Source of the DNA: Pseudomonas putida
Lineage (GTDB): Bacteria > Pseudomonadota > Gammaproteobacteria > Pseudomonadales > Pseudomonadaceae
DNA length: 64,000 nucleotides
Direction of reading: 5' to 3'
Assembly: GCF_030159595.1 (NCBI RefSeq)
Contig: NZ_BSKJ01000007.1
Coordinates: 248,001 to 312,000, forward strand
Part shown: in pieces, positions 53,606-61,241 of the stretch
Layout of the letters: every line of letters starts with the position of its first letter
How positions within the stretch are numbered: position 1 is the stretch's first letter
Made by a program: the position numbers and the translations under genes
Notes under the pieces: model-generated
The model's database searches: none
Told to the model about the DNA's origin: nothing
What the model saw: only the letters and a program-made list of their open reading frames with translations

Positions 53606-54004
53606 TCATCCATCGACCGATGTGCTCTGATAACCCGACTGGATAAACGGAAAAACGGCTGCAAATTCCGTACGAACACTCGGGTTTTGATGCAATGCCT
53701 GTAACGCTCGGGCCTTATCTACGGATTCATAGACCTGGCGATCACGGAGGTACGCAATGCCATAAATCGCATCGCTTTCCTCGGCTGAAAATGTTCGGCC
53801 AGGGCTAAAACCCAAGGTTTCATAAACGTGGAAGCGCGGAGCGTCAAAAGTAGTCAAATCTAGTAAGTAGTCGGGTTGGGCTGCCCCTGACCCTGCAACA
53901 TCAGCCGCCCACGTTTGTAGCTCCAGCGTACTGATCGCGTTGCTCAGATAGCAATTCACTACGAAGGCAATGGTCGTAGGGTTTTCTCGCGTAAGCCCAG
54001 TCAT
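53606..54004 (-). CDS. Uncharacterised small protein in an accessory patch (possible immunity protein)
   Basis: 132 residues from the ATG at 54004, chosen because GGAGAGG lies eight bases upstream. MTGLTRENPTTIAFVVNCYLSNAISTLELQTWAADV, FDAPRFHVYETLGFSPGRTFSAEESDAIYGIAYLRDRQVYESVDKARALQALHQNP. Soluble, acidic, no signal peptide, helical and moderately low in GC. I do not recognise the family. Its size, acidity and place just downstream of a degraded ORF of similar composition would suit an immunity protein to a lost contact-dependent or T6SS toxin, but this is speculation. Confidence 0.55.
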   Translation of the reverse strand: MTGLTRENPTTIAFVVNCYLSNAISTLELQTWAADVAGSGAAQPDYLLDLTTFDAPRFHVYETLGFSPGRTFSAEESDAIYGIAYLRDRQVYESVDKARALQALHQNPSVRTEFAAVFPFIQSGYQSTSVDG

Positions 54005-54025
54005 GATCAGCCTCTCCATTACGCT

Positions 54026-54228
54026 TCATGCCCATTCATTATCAGGATGGATAATTTGCAGTTCCCAGTCCAGTGCAGGGCTATTTTTGGGAACCTTTTG
54101 CTTGTAGTTAAACGTCCGTTTCGGGTCGATTTCTGCCTGTCGCGAAGGGCAGCAATCGCCTCGTAGCTGCCTTTTTGTGAAAGCGTGATTTGGCCAGAAG
54201 CATCCCATCTAAGGATCTATCGACACTC
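54026..54228 (-). pseudogene. Degraded C-terminal fragment of an unknown protein
   Basis: One minus-strand frame reads ILRWDASGQITLSQKGSYEAIAALRDRQKS after a stop at about 54226. Another frame carries RTFNYKQKVPKNSPALDWELQII and ends at 54026. Both stretches look protein-like and adjoin each other, as in a 3' gene end broken by a stop and a frame change. No start or ribosome site of its own is evident. It directly precedes the small gene at 53606-54004, 21 bp away, in toxin-immunity order. Identity unknown. Confidence 0.35.
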
Positions 54229-54338
54229 GGCCAAGTCGAGCGCTCAGCCCAACCACTTGAAGCGCTATGACCTGCTACCCTCGTTCTAGATGGCTCGGTG
54301 CCATACCTCGCTGTTCGATTACTCAGTTGGGGGGATAA

Positions 54339-55544
54339 ATGATGGTGGGATCGATCGAAAAATACTTGAGAGGGTCTGGGATATTCATAATTTGCTCAGG
54401 GATAAATGCGTGCACGACGGTCCCCGACAGGCCGTATCAAGAGGCCTGGGCTGCATCGCTGCTGGCGAATCCGCCCCAGGAGAAGGCGGTCCCACCGCTT
54501 GGAACAAGCAGCCCACTAGTCGTCGAGTTTGATGATGCTGGAACAGTAAACGCAGTGCAGCGCCACGCGTTGCTTGAAACGGTTGATCGCCAAGCCGCTG
54601 CGGACACTCTCCTGATTTTCGTACACGGCTGGCATAACAACGCCAAGCCAGGCAACGAGAATCTCAAAGGCTTCACGAGCTTCCTGCAGGAGATGAATTG
54701 TAAGAAGCCACCCGAGGATCCGAGTGCTAAATGCGAAAGTTCTAACCCGTACACCGGCGTTTACATCGGCTGGCGTGGTGACTCCCAGAACCTCCTTGGA
54801 ATAGAACACGGCATTGCGGACTTTTTGACGTTTTGGGATAGACAGAGCACCTCGGTAAAGGTCGGCGAAAAGGGTCTGAAGTCCTTGCTGGAGGACCTGG
54901 ACGCTCGGGTAGCCTCAAAAAAGATCCATCGATACGCGGTTATTGGCCACAGCTTGGGCGGCTCCGTGGTATTGCACGCCGTAAAGGATCGCTTGAAGCA
55001 TGACGACGCCATTGATGACAATTTGTATGTGTTGATCAATCCCGCTGTGGCGGCTACAGAATACCTGCCTTTCCGCCTTTTGAAGAACAAAGGGCGAATT
55101 CCGAAGCTGGTGACGCTACAGGCCAAGAACGATTATGCAGTCCGCTATGGTTTCCGTGTCGCCACGCTAACTGCTCCGATGGGCGATACATCTACCAACA
55201 AAAGCCACGACCTCAACGCCTGTGACCCGAGGGCGACTGGCTGTGCTGACACGTTGGCAAAGCGTTGGAAAGAAGCGAACGTCAAAGACAGCTGTTTCAC
55301 TATGCTTCAAGGTCATAACTGGGTCATTACAACGCGAAATGATAATGGAAAGGGAAGAGAGACCTGCGAGGAGAGCAATCACTTGTTAGGTTGGGTAGTT
55401 TGGGCCAAGGATGGATCAGTCGAGGCACACAACGGGATTCTGACCTCTGCCCAAGCGCGTGCGTTGCACGGCCTCCTTGAGATCAACCGTAAGCGGGATG
55501 AAGCCTATGTCGCCGCCCCACCCGTCAAGCGGAATGGAGAGTGA
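54339..55544 (+). CDS. Alpha/beta-hydrolase (lipase-like) putative lipoprotein
   Basis: 401 residues. A hydrophobic N terminus ends in INACTT (Cys25), an imperfect lipobox. An oxyanion-type LIFVHGWHNNA lies near residue 93, the nucleophile elbow GHSLGGSVV near 207, and a late His is in GHNWVITT. The middle matches DUF900-like or esterase-type serine hydrolases. GC is lower than in the flanks. A T6SS lipase effector is conceivable, but no vgrG, hcp or immunity gene is adjacent and a secreted or periplasmic esterase is as likely. It stands alone in an accessory patch. Confidence 0.6.
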   Translation: MMVGSIEKYLRGSGIFIICSGINACTTVPDRPYQEAWAASLLANPPQEKAVPPLGTSSPLVVEFDDAGTVNAVQRHALLETVDRQAAADTLLIFVHGWHNNAKPGNENLKGFTSFLQEMNCKKPPEDPSAKCESSNPYTGVYIGWRGDSQNLLGIEHGIADFLTFWDRQSTSVKVGEKGLKSLLEDLDARVASKKIHRYAVIGHSLGGSVVLHAVKDRLKHDDAIDDNLYVLINPAVAATEYLPFRLLKNKGRIPKLVTLQAKNDYAVRYGFRVATLTAPMGDTSTNKSHDLNACDPRATGCADTLAKRWKEANVKDSCFTMLQGHNWVITTRNDNGKGRETCEESNHLLGWVVWAKDGSVEAHNGILTSAQARALHGLLEINRKRDEAYVAAPPVKRNGE

Positions 55545-55783
55545 CCTCCAGCTCATATAGATGCTGCCAAGCGGAGTGCGGAGGGAGGCCATAGTCAGGT
55601 GACGTGAAGGTGTCAGCCTGACAGACCTGCGCAGCTGAATGGCGGTTTTTGGGGCCGGCAACAGGACCACTCCAGCGATTCATTGAAGGTGAGGCCTGGC
55701 CCCATAGCAGACGGTCAGTTGCTTACTTGAACGCACGGCTTCAGGCGGGTGCTCACGCGCCAGCTCGGCGTTGGCCCGAACTA

Positions 55784-56704
55784 TTACCGTGGAGGCATTC
55801 CCGGCTGCACGGTCTGTTCCACCTGCTCCTCAAACCACTTCAACACTGCCTGGCACGCGGGATGAGCAACGCCGCTGTCGCGTAGCCACAGGGCATACAC
55901 GCCGCCGGTCTTCAGTGCTTCGCCGAAGGGCACCACCAGATCGCCGCGCACCACCGCGTCGTGGGCCAGCATGCGGTCGGTCATGGCGATGCCCAGGCCA
56001 CGCGCGGCGGCGTCCAGGGCCAGGTCGTCGAGGTTGAACAGCAGGTGCTGGTAGCTGCGCTCGGGCAGGTCCTGCTGCGCCTTGAGCCACAGGTTCCATT
56101 CGTAGCGCGAGGTGGAACCGTGGATCAGCGAATGCCCGGCCAGTGCCTCGGCAGAGCGGGGTGGGGCGCGGCCGTCGTCTAGCTGCGCAGCGCACACTGG
56201 GATCAGGTATTCGTCGAACAGTGGCGTCAGGCGGCGATCATCCAGGCCACCCGGCAGGTACAGCACATAGGCATCGCAATCGCCGCCTTCGTCCACCAGC
56301 TCCCCGCTGACGGTCTCGATGGACAAGGTCAGCCCGGGGTTCACCGCATAGAACGAACTCAGCCGCGGCAACAGCCAGCGCACCGCCAGGGATACGAAAA
56401 TGCGGATACGGAAAGGGCGGTCCTGGGGCGCCGGTGCCAGGCGCTGTTCCAGCGTGCGCAGGGACTTGAGCAGGTCCCGCGCCACCTCGTATACCTCGCG
56501 GCCGTGCTCTGTCAGCGCGACCTTGCGGCTGGTGCGGTCGAACAGCACGGTCTGGTAGTGCTCCTCCAGTTGCTGGATCTGCCGACTGATCGCGCTCTGG
56601 GTCAGGTGCAGTTGGCGAGCGGCTTCGGTGAAGTTGCGGGTGTCCGCCACCCGGACCAGCGCCTGCAGTGCTTGCAGCGAGGGCGTGCGAAGGTTTTTAT
56701 CCAT
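55784..56704 (-). CDS. LysR-family regulator (GcvA-like branch)
   Basis: 306 residues: MDKNLRTPSLQALQALVRVADTRNFTEAARQLHLTQSAISRQIQQLEEHYQTVLFDRTSRKVALTEHGREVYEVARDLL is the DNA-binding part. The effector domain ends in LKWFEEQVEQ. The opening and the LDDLALDAAARGLGIAMTDRML stretch fit the GcvA branch. It is divergent from the DAO-type flavoprotein and binding-protein genes (136 bp gap) and probably regulates them. Confidence 0.85.
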   Translation of the reverse strand: MDKNLRTPSLQALQALVRVADTRNFTEAARQLHLTQSAISRQIQQLEEHYQTVLFDRTSRKVALTEHGREVYEVARDLLKSLRTLEQRLAPAPQDRPFRIRIFVSLAVRWLLPRLSSFYAVNPGLTLSIETVSGELVDEGGDCDAYVLYLPGGLDDRRLTPLFDEYLIPVCAAQLDDGRAPPRSAEALAGHSLIHGSTSRYEWNLWLKAQQDLPERSYQHLLFNLDDLALDAAARGLGIAMTDRMLAHDAVVRGDLVVPFGEALKTGGVYALWLRDSGVAHPACQAVLKWFEEQVEQTVQPGMPPR

Positions 56705-56839
56705 GCAAATTCCGAATGGATGGATGAATTATTAGCGTTAGAAAGCTAGGTGTCGTGCCCGTAAATTAAAGGCATGCAGCGGGCTTCCGGGTATCTGGTC
56801 AATCACGCCTGTGCATCAATTGTGAAGGAGTGACGGACA

Positions 56840-58141
56840 ATGAACAACCACTGTGGCTGGATCGCCTTGGCTGGAGAGTCGCCGGTAAAGCCGCGCCTCG
56901 AAGGCACGCAACAGGTCGACTGGCTGATCATCGGCGGCGGCATCACCGGCCTCTCGGCGGCCCATACCCTGGCGCGGCGATTTCCCTCGCAACGGGTGGT
57001 GCTGCTCGACCGCCAGCGTGTTGCCCAAGGCGCGTCGGCGCGCAATTCCGGGTTTGTGGTCAGCCATGAGTTGCCTGGCGCTGGCGAGCTGATCGGCACT
57101 GCGGGGTTCGCCGGTTACCAGGTCGCGTCGCGCATTGGTGTGGCGGCTGGGGAGGAGGTGCGTCGACGTATCGCCGAGCTTAAGCTGGACTGCGAACTCA
57201 GTGAAAACGGCTATCACTTCGCGGTGCATGAACCGGCGCACCTGCAGAAAGTCCAGCAGACCCTGGAAACCCTAACGTCCGTGGGCGCCCAGGCGCAGTT
57301 CTTCGAGGGCACACTGCTGCAGCAGCGCCTGGGCACGTCGTTCTATGCCCGCGCCGTCCACTGCGCGGGTGGCAACGGGTTGATGCAGCCGGCCCGCTAC
57401 GTCAAAGGCCTGGCCGACAGCCTGCCGGAGCAGGTGGAAGTCTTCGAGCACAGCGCCGTCACCGACCTGCGCCGCCGCCCCGGAAAAGGTTGGGCCGCGC
57501 AGACCGAAGCAGGTGAAGTGCAGGCGCGACAAGTGCTGGTGTGCGTGGGCGCATTCCTGCCAAGGGTTGGCCTCAAGCGCAGCGGCACTTTCCCGCTGGA
57601 ACTGAGCGCCAGCATCACCCGTCCGCTTACTGAAGGGCATTGGCAGCAGCTATTCGGCGATCAAGGTTGGGGCGTGCTGTCCACCCTGCCAGGCGGCTGC
57701 ACCTTGCGCCTGCTGCCGGGGCGCCGGCTACTGATCCGCAACACCGTGGAATATCGCCAGCGCGATATCGATGCCGCCAGCCTGGCCGTGCGCCAGCGCG
57801 AGCACCTGCGGGGCCTGCAAAAGCGCTTCCCGGGGATTATGGCGCAAGACCTCGAATACACCTGGACCGGCCACCTCAGCGGCACCCGTTCCGGCGAGCC
57901 GTACTTCGCCAGGATCCAGGACGGCCTGCATGCCGTGGCCGGGTGCAATGGCTCCGGTGTCGCCCGCGGAACCTTGTGGGGCCGCTTGCTGGTAGAGATG
58001 GCCATTGGCGCCGACTCGGCCTTGCTGCGCGATGTGCTTAGCCAGGCCCGTCCGGGCTACCTGCCGCCACGGCCGTTCTTCGACTTGGGCGCCAGCGTGC
58101 GCATGGCCTGGGAAGTGCGCCGCGCCCAGGGCGAGCGCTGA
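56840..58141 (+). CDS. DAO-family FAD-dependent amine/amino-acid oxidoreductase
   Basis: 433 residues with VDWLIIGGGITGLSAAHTLARRFPSQRVVLLDRQRVAQGASARNSGFVVSHELPG, a PuuB/OrdL-like start, and AGCNGSGVARGTLWGRLLVEMAIG near the C terminus. The family oxidises gamma-glutamyl-polyamines, sarcosine-like amines or D-amino acids. GGAG precedes the start by 12 bases. A polyamine-type binding protein follows 41 bp later, so the imported substrate is likely an amine. Its permeases and ATPase are missing here. Confidence 0.8.
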   Translation: MNNHCGWIALAGESPVKPRLEGTQQVDWLIIGGGITGLSAAHTLARRFPSQRVVLLDRQRVAQGASARNSGFVVSHELPGAGELIGTAGFAGYQVASRIGVAAGEEVRRRIAELKLDCELSENGYHFAVHEPAHLQKVQQTLETLTSVGAQAQFFEGTLLQQRLGTSFYARAVHCAGGNGLMQPARYVKGLADSLPEQVEVFEHSAVTDLRRRPGKGWAAQTEAGEVQARQVLVCVGAFLPRVGLKRSGTFPLELSASITRPLTEGHWQQLFGDQGWGVLSTLPGGCTLRLLPGRRLLIRNTVEYRQRDIDAASLAVRQREHLRGLQKRFPGIMAQDLEYTWTGHLSGTRSGEPYFARIQDGLHAVAGCNGSGVARGTLWGRLLVEMAIGADSALLRDVLSQARPGYLPPRPFFDLGASVRMAWEVRRAQGER

Positions 58142-58182
58142 TTTTTCAATTACCTTGCAAACAAGAACAAGAGAGCGAATCC

Positions 58183-59271
58183 ATGATCAAGCACACTTGC
58201 GTGGCCCTGTTGTCCTCGGCGTTGCTGGCCGCTGCGGCGCATGCCGAAGAACGGGTCAATATCGCCAACTGGAGCGGTTACATCGCCGATGACACCCTGG
58301 CCGAGTTTACCCGTCGCACCGGCATCAAGACCACCTACGACCTGATCGACAGCAACGAGACCACCGAAGCCAAGCTGATGACCGGCAACAGCGGCTACGA
58401 CCTGGCAAGCCCGTCGAACCACTTCCTGCCGCGCCTGATCAAGGCGGGGGCCATCCAGGAGCTGGACCACACCCAGTTGCCCAACTGGCATAACCTCGAC
58501 CCGAAGCTGATGAAGATCCTGGAGGCCAGCGACCCGGGCAACCGATACGCGATCCCGTACATGTGGGTGACCACCGGCATTGGCTACAACGTAGAGAAGA
58601 TCAAGGCGATCTTCGGCAGCACTGAGGTGACGCAGTCCTGGGACCTGTTGTTCAAGCCGGAAAACGTCCAGAAGCTCAGCCAGTGCGGGGTGGCGTTCCT
58701 CGACAACCCGACGCAGATCATTTCCATCACCCTGAAGACACTGGGCTTGGACCCGCATAGCGAGAAGCCCGAAGACCTGAAGAAGGCCGAAGCGGCGTTG
58801 CTGGCGGTGCGGCCTTACATCAGTTACTTCCACCAGTCCAAGTATGTGAGCGACCTGGCCAACGGCAATATTTGCGTGGCCATCGGTTTCAGTGGCGACG
58901 TGTTGCAGGCCATGGGCAGTGCCAAGCAGGCCGGGAATGGGGTGGAGGTGGGCTACAGCATTCCGCGTGAAGGTTCGACCGTGGCGGTGGATATGGTTGT
59001 GATGCCCAAGGGGGCACCGCACCGGGAAAATGGGTACGCGTACCTCAACTACCTGTTAGAGCCGAAGGTGATCGCCAACATCAGCAATGCTGTGAAGTAC
59101 CCGAATGGGAATGCGGCGGCGCTGGAGTACATCACGCCGGATTTGCGTGACAATCCGGCAATCTACCCGCCGGAATCGGTACTCGATGCGCTGTTCCCGA
59201 TCAAGACCCTATCGCCGGCGGGGATGCGCTTGAGTACCCGGCTATGGACCAGAGTGACAAGTGGGAAGTGA
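58183..59271 (+). CDS. Periplasmic putrescine/polyamine-type binding protein (PotF/SpuD-like)
   Basis: 362 residues. The signal peptide MIKHTCVALLSSALLAAAAHA precedes EERVNIANWSGYIADDTLAEFTRRTGIKTTYDLIDSNETTEAKLMTGNSGYDLASPSNHFLPRLIKAGAIQELD, close to PotF/SpuD. Binding-site aromatics (WSGY, YMWVTTGIGYN) and acidic residues (DSNE) are kept. It would deliver a polyamine to an ABC transporter encoded elsewhere. Cotranscribed with the DAO-type oxidoreductase. Confidence 0.85.
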   Translation: MIKHTCVALLSSALLAAAAHAEERVNIANWSGYIADDTLAEFTRRTGIKTTYDLIDSNETTEAKLMTGNSGYDLASPSNHFLPRLIKAGAIQELDHTQLPNWHNLDPKLMKILEASDPGNRYAIPYMWVTTGIGYNVEKIKAIFGSTEVTQSWDLLFKPENVQKLSQCGVAFLDNPTQIISITLKTLGLDPHSEKPEDLKKAEAALLAVRPYISYFHQSKYVSDLANGNICVAIGFSGDVLQAMGSAKQAGNGVEVGYSIPREGSTVAVDMVVMPKGAPHRENGYAYLNYLLEPKVIANISNAVKYPNGNAAALEYITPDLRDNPAIYPPESVLDALFPIKTLSPAGMRLSTRLWTRVTSGK

Positions 59272-59292
59272 GGCCGCGACCGGTGGGAATAG

Positions 59293-59466
59293 TTCACTGA
59301 GGGGGGCTACTCTACGATAGCGATCAGCGCGGTTGCTGTTGGCGAGCGTTTGATGCAGTTGATACCTGACGCCAGCCTGGCGGTGTTTCCCGAGGCCGAT
59401 CATGACTTGGGCCACAGCCATGCCGAAGCGGTTGCGCGCCTGATTGACGCGCACCTTGCTTCCTGA
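59293..59466 (+). pseudogene. C-terminal remnant of an alpha/beta hydrolase
   Basis: The frame from the stop at 59290 to TGA at 59466 encodes YSTIAISAVAVGERLMQLIP, then DASLAVFPEADHDLGHSHAEAVARLIDAHLAS. The GADHDLGH-like His segment followed by a short terminal helix is the end of an alpha/beta hydrolase. No N-terminal part or start is present. It sits nine bases from the converging reductase-M24 gene and is probably a deletion scar. Confidence 0.55.
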
Positions 59467-59474
59467 TGGTCGTT

Positions 59475-61163
59475 TCAAGCTGCCGTAGACACGACTGGCC
59501 TGGCTTCACCAATCAGGATGTCTTCAAAGAACGCCCCGACCGGTTCGGTAGGGTGGCACAACTGTATTTCCAGTACCCATACGACCTCGCTAGGAACGAT
59601 CTCTACCTCGGCCAGTTTGTCCTGCCCATACAGTACATGCGGGAAGTCGGCGATGCGGTGCCCGGCCAGGTTGCGCTCAAGCTGCCAGCCTTTGGCCTGG
59701 GCACTGCGCTCGGCGAAGTCATACAATTCACGTCCGGTCAGCCCACGGCCCCAGGCCTGACGGGTTTCGTCGAACACGTCATGCAATGCCTTGACGCAGG
59801 CGTGGTGCAGTTCGTGCTGGCCGAACACGAAGGTGTCGCCATAGTCGCCTTCGTAGCCATCCCAGACCGGGCCGACGTCGACCACGACAATGTCCGTAGT
59901 ACGTAATACGCGCTGCAGATCAATACCTTGTCGCGGGGTACGCACGGTGTCATCGCCGAAGCGGATGTAGGTGGGGTGCCAGGTGTGCGACGCGCCCATA
60001 GCCTGCAGGGTTTGCGCGGCCATCTCAAGCGCCTGGGCAGTGGTCATGCCGACCTGCAGTTGGCTGGCAATCGCGGCCACGGACCGTACCGACTGCTCGC
60101 GGGCCGCAAGCATGCCGTCCAGCGAATAGCGCGGGCCGACCTTTTCCAGCGCTGGGTGCAGTGTGCTGGCCGAGGAAGCCTGCGCTGCCAGTGCGCCACT
60201 GGCGACAAAGGCTTCAGCGACGAAACGATGGGGGGGAACGCCTGCCGCAAGGCACTGTTCGCGGGCCTGGCTGATCATCGTGGCATTGCCGCAGGCGTAG
60301 ACCTGGGCCTCGTCCCAGCGATGTGCGTGGGCCAGCGCCGCCTGCTGCACCCGCGCCTGGTCCGAGCGTACCGGGTACCAGCGAAAATGTGGGTGCATAC
60401 GGCTGGCCTGTTCGAGAAAATCATGGTCGTAGAAGTCCGCTGTCGATGAACCGCCCCAATACAGCGTGACCTCGGCATCGCGTGCCAGGGCAGTCAGCAG
60501 CAAGGGTTTGATGCCGGCATAACCTGTGCCGGTGGCGAACAGCACCAACGGGCGTTGGTCCTCGTGTTGCCAGGTGCAGGCGCCCAGCGGGCCTTCGAGC
60601 GTTACTGATGCGCCGGCCTGCAGGGCGGGCAGCAAGCCTTCTGTGAACAGGCCACCGCTGACCTTGCGAATATGAAACACCAGTTGCCCCTGTTCCTGGG
60701 CCGGTAGGTTGGCAATGGAGAAGCAGCGGCTGTCGCCATTGCCCAGCTGGAACCGCACATATTGGCCAGCCCGAACGTCCAGTGGCTGGGCAGGCTGCAG
60801 CACGAGCTCGACGATATCTGTACTGAGCGCGCGCTGGCCAGCCACCTGCGCGTGGACTTCCAGTGCCGGGGTATCCAGTGACCAGCCGGGTATCTCCAGG
60901 CGCATGTCACTGCAGGCGTGGCTCTGGCACAGCAGCATCTCGTCGGTGGCCAGGGGGTAGGAGGCGGGCGGTGTATCCGCATCTCGCTGCTTGTCGTGAT
61001 ACTGCCCCGACACCACCTTGACCTTGCACGAGCCACAAGCACCGCGGCGGCAGGAGAAGGGGACCGGCAGGCCGCTGGCGAGCATGGCATCGAGCAGCAA
61101 CTCGTGGCTGGCTTCGAAGGTTTTGCCCGAGGGCGACAATTCAATGACGTGGCGGCTTTGCAT
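59475..61163 (-). CDS. Fusion: [2Fe-2S] ferredoxin + FAD/NAD reductase + M24 metallopeptidase-like domain
   Basis: 562 residues in three parts. (a) Plant-type ferredoxin, about 1-90, cluster Cys 38, 43, 46 and 79 (PFSCRRGACGSCKVKV, LLCQSHAC). (b) FNR-type reductase, about 100-330, with RCFSIANLP for FAD, GTGYAGIKPLL for NAD(P)H and ACGNATMI. (c) M24 peptidase, about 350-560, with all five metal ligands apparently kept: two Asp in VVVDVGPVWDGYEGDYGDTF, His in NLAGHRIADFPH, Glu in VVWVLEIQL and Glu in FFEDILI. Parts a and b resemble electron-transfer components of ring-hydroxylating oxygenases. Start ATG 61163 with GAGG five bases upstream. No oxygenase gene adjoins. Divergent from a MocR regulator. 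Confidence 0.8.
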   Translation of the reverse strand: MQSRHVIELSPSGKTFEASHELLLDAMLASGLPVPFSCRRGACGSCKVKVVSGQYHDKQRDADTPPASYPLATDEMLLCQSHACSDMRLEIPGWSLDTPALEVHAQVAGQRALSTDIVELVLQPAQPLDVRAGQYVRFQLGNGDSRCFSIANLPAQEQGQLVFHIRKVSGGLFTEGLLPALQAGASVTLEGPLGACTWQHEDQRPLVLFATGTGYAGIKPLLLTALARDAEVTLYWGGSSTADFYDHDFLEQASRMHPHFRWYPVRSDQARVQQAALAHAHRWDEAQVYACGNATMISQAREQCLAAGVPPHRFVAEAFVASGALAAQASSASTLHPALEKVGPRYSLDGMLAAREQSVRSVAAIASQLQVGMTTAQALEMAAQTLQAMGASHTWHPTYIRFGDDTVRTPRQGIDLQRVLRTTDIVVVDVGPVWDGYEGDYGDTFVFGQHELHHACVKALHDVFDETRQAWGRGLTGRELYDFAERSAQAKGWQLERNLAGHRIADFPHVLYGQDKLAEVEIVPSEVVWVLEIQLCHPTEPVGAFFEDILIGEARPVVSTAA

Positions 61164-61241
61164 GAACACCTCGGCTCAAATGGAGGTTTGATTGTTGCTA
61201 TAGTCCAGGACCAGCAGAACCTCCAGATTTGGATAATTCAT

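Noticed and set aside
53402-53704. 100-codon ORF after the quinone oxidoreductase
   Set aside because: Starts two bases after the previous stop without a ribosome site, overlaps the small gene on the other strand, and has no recognisable domain.
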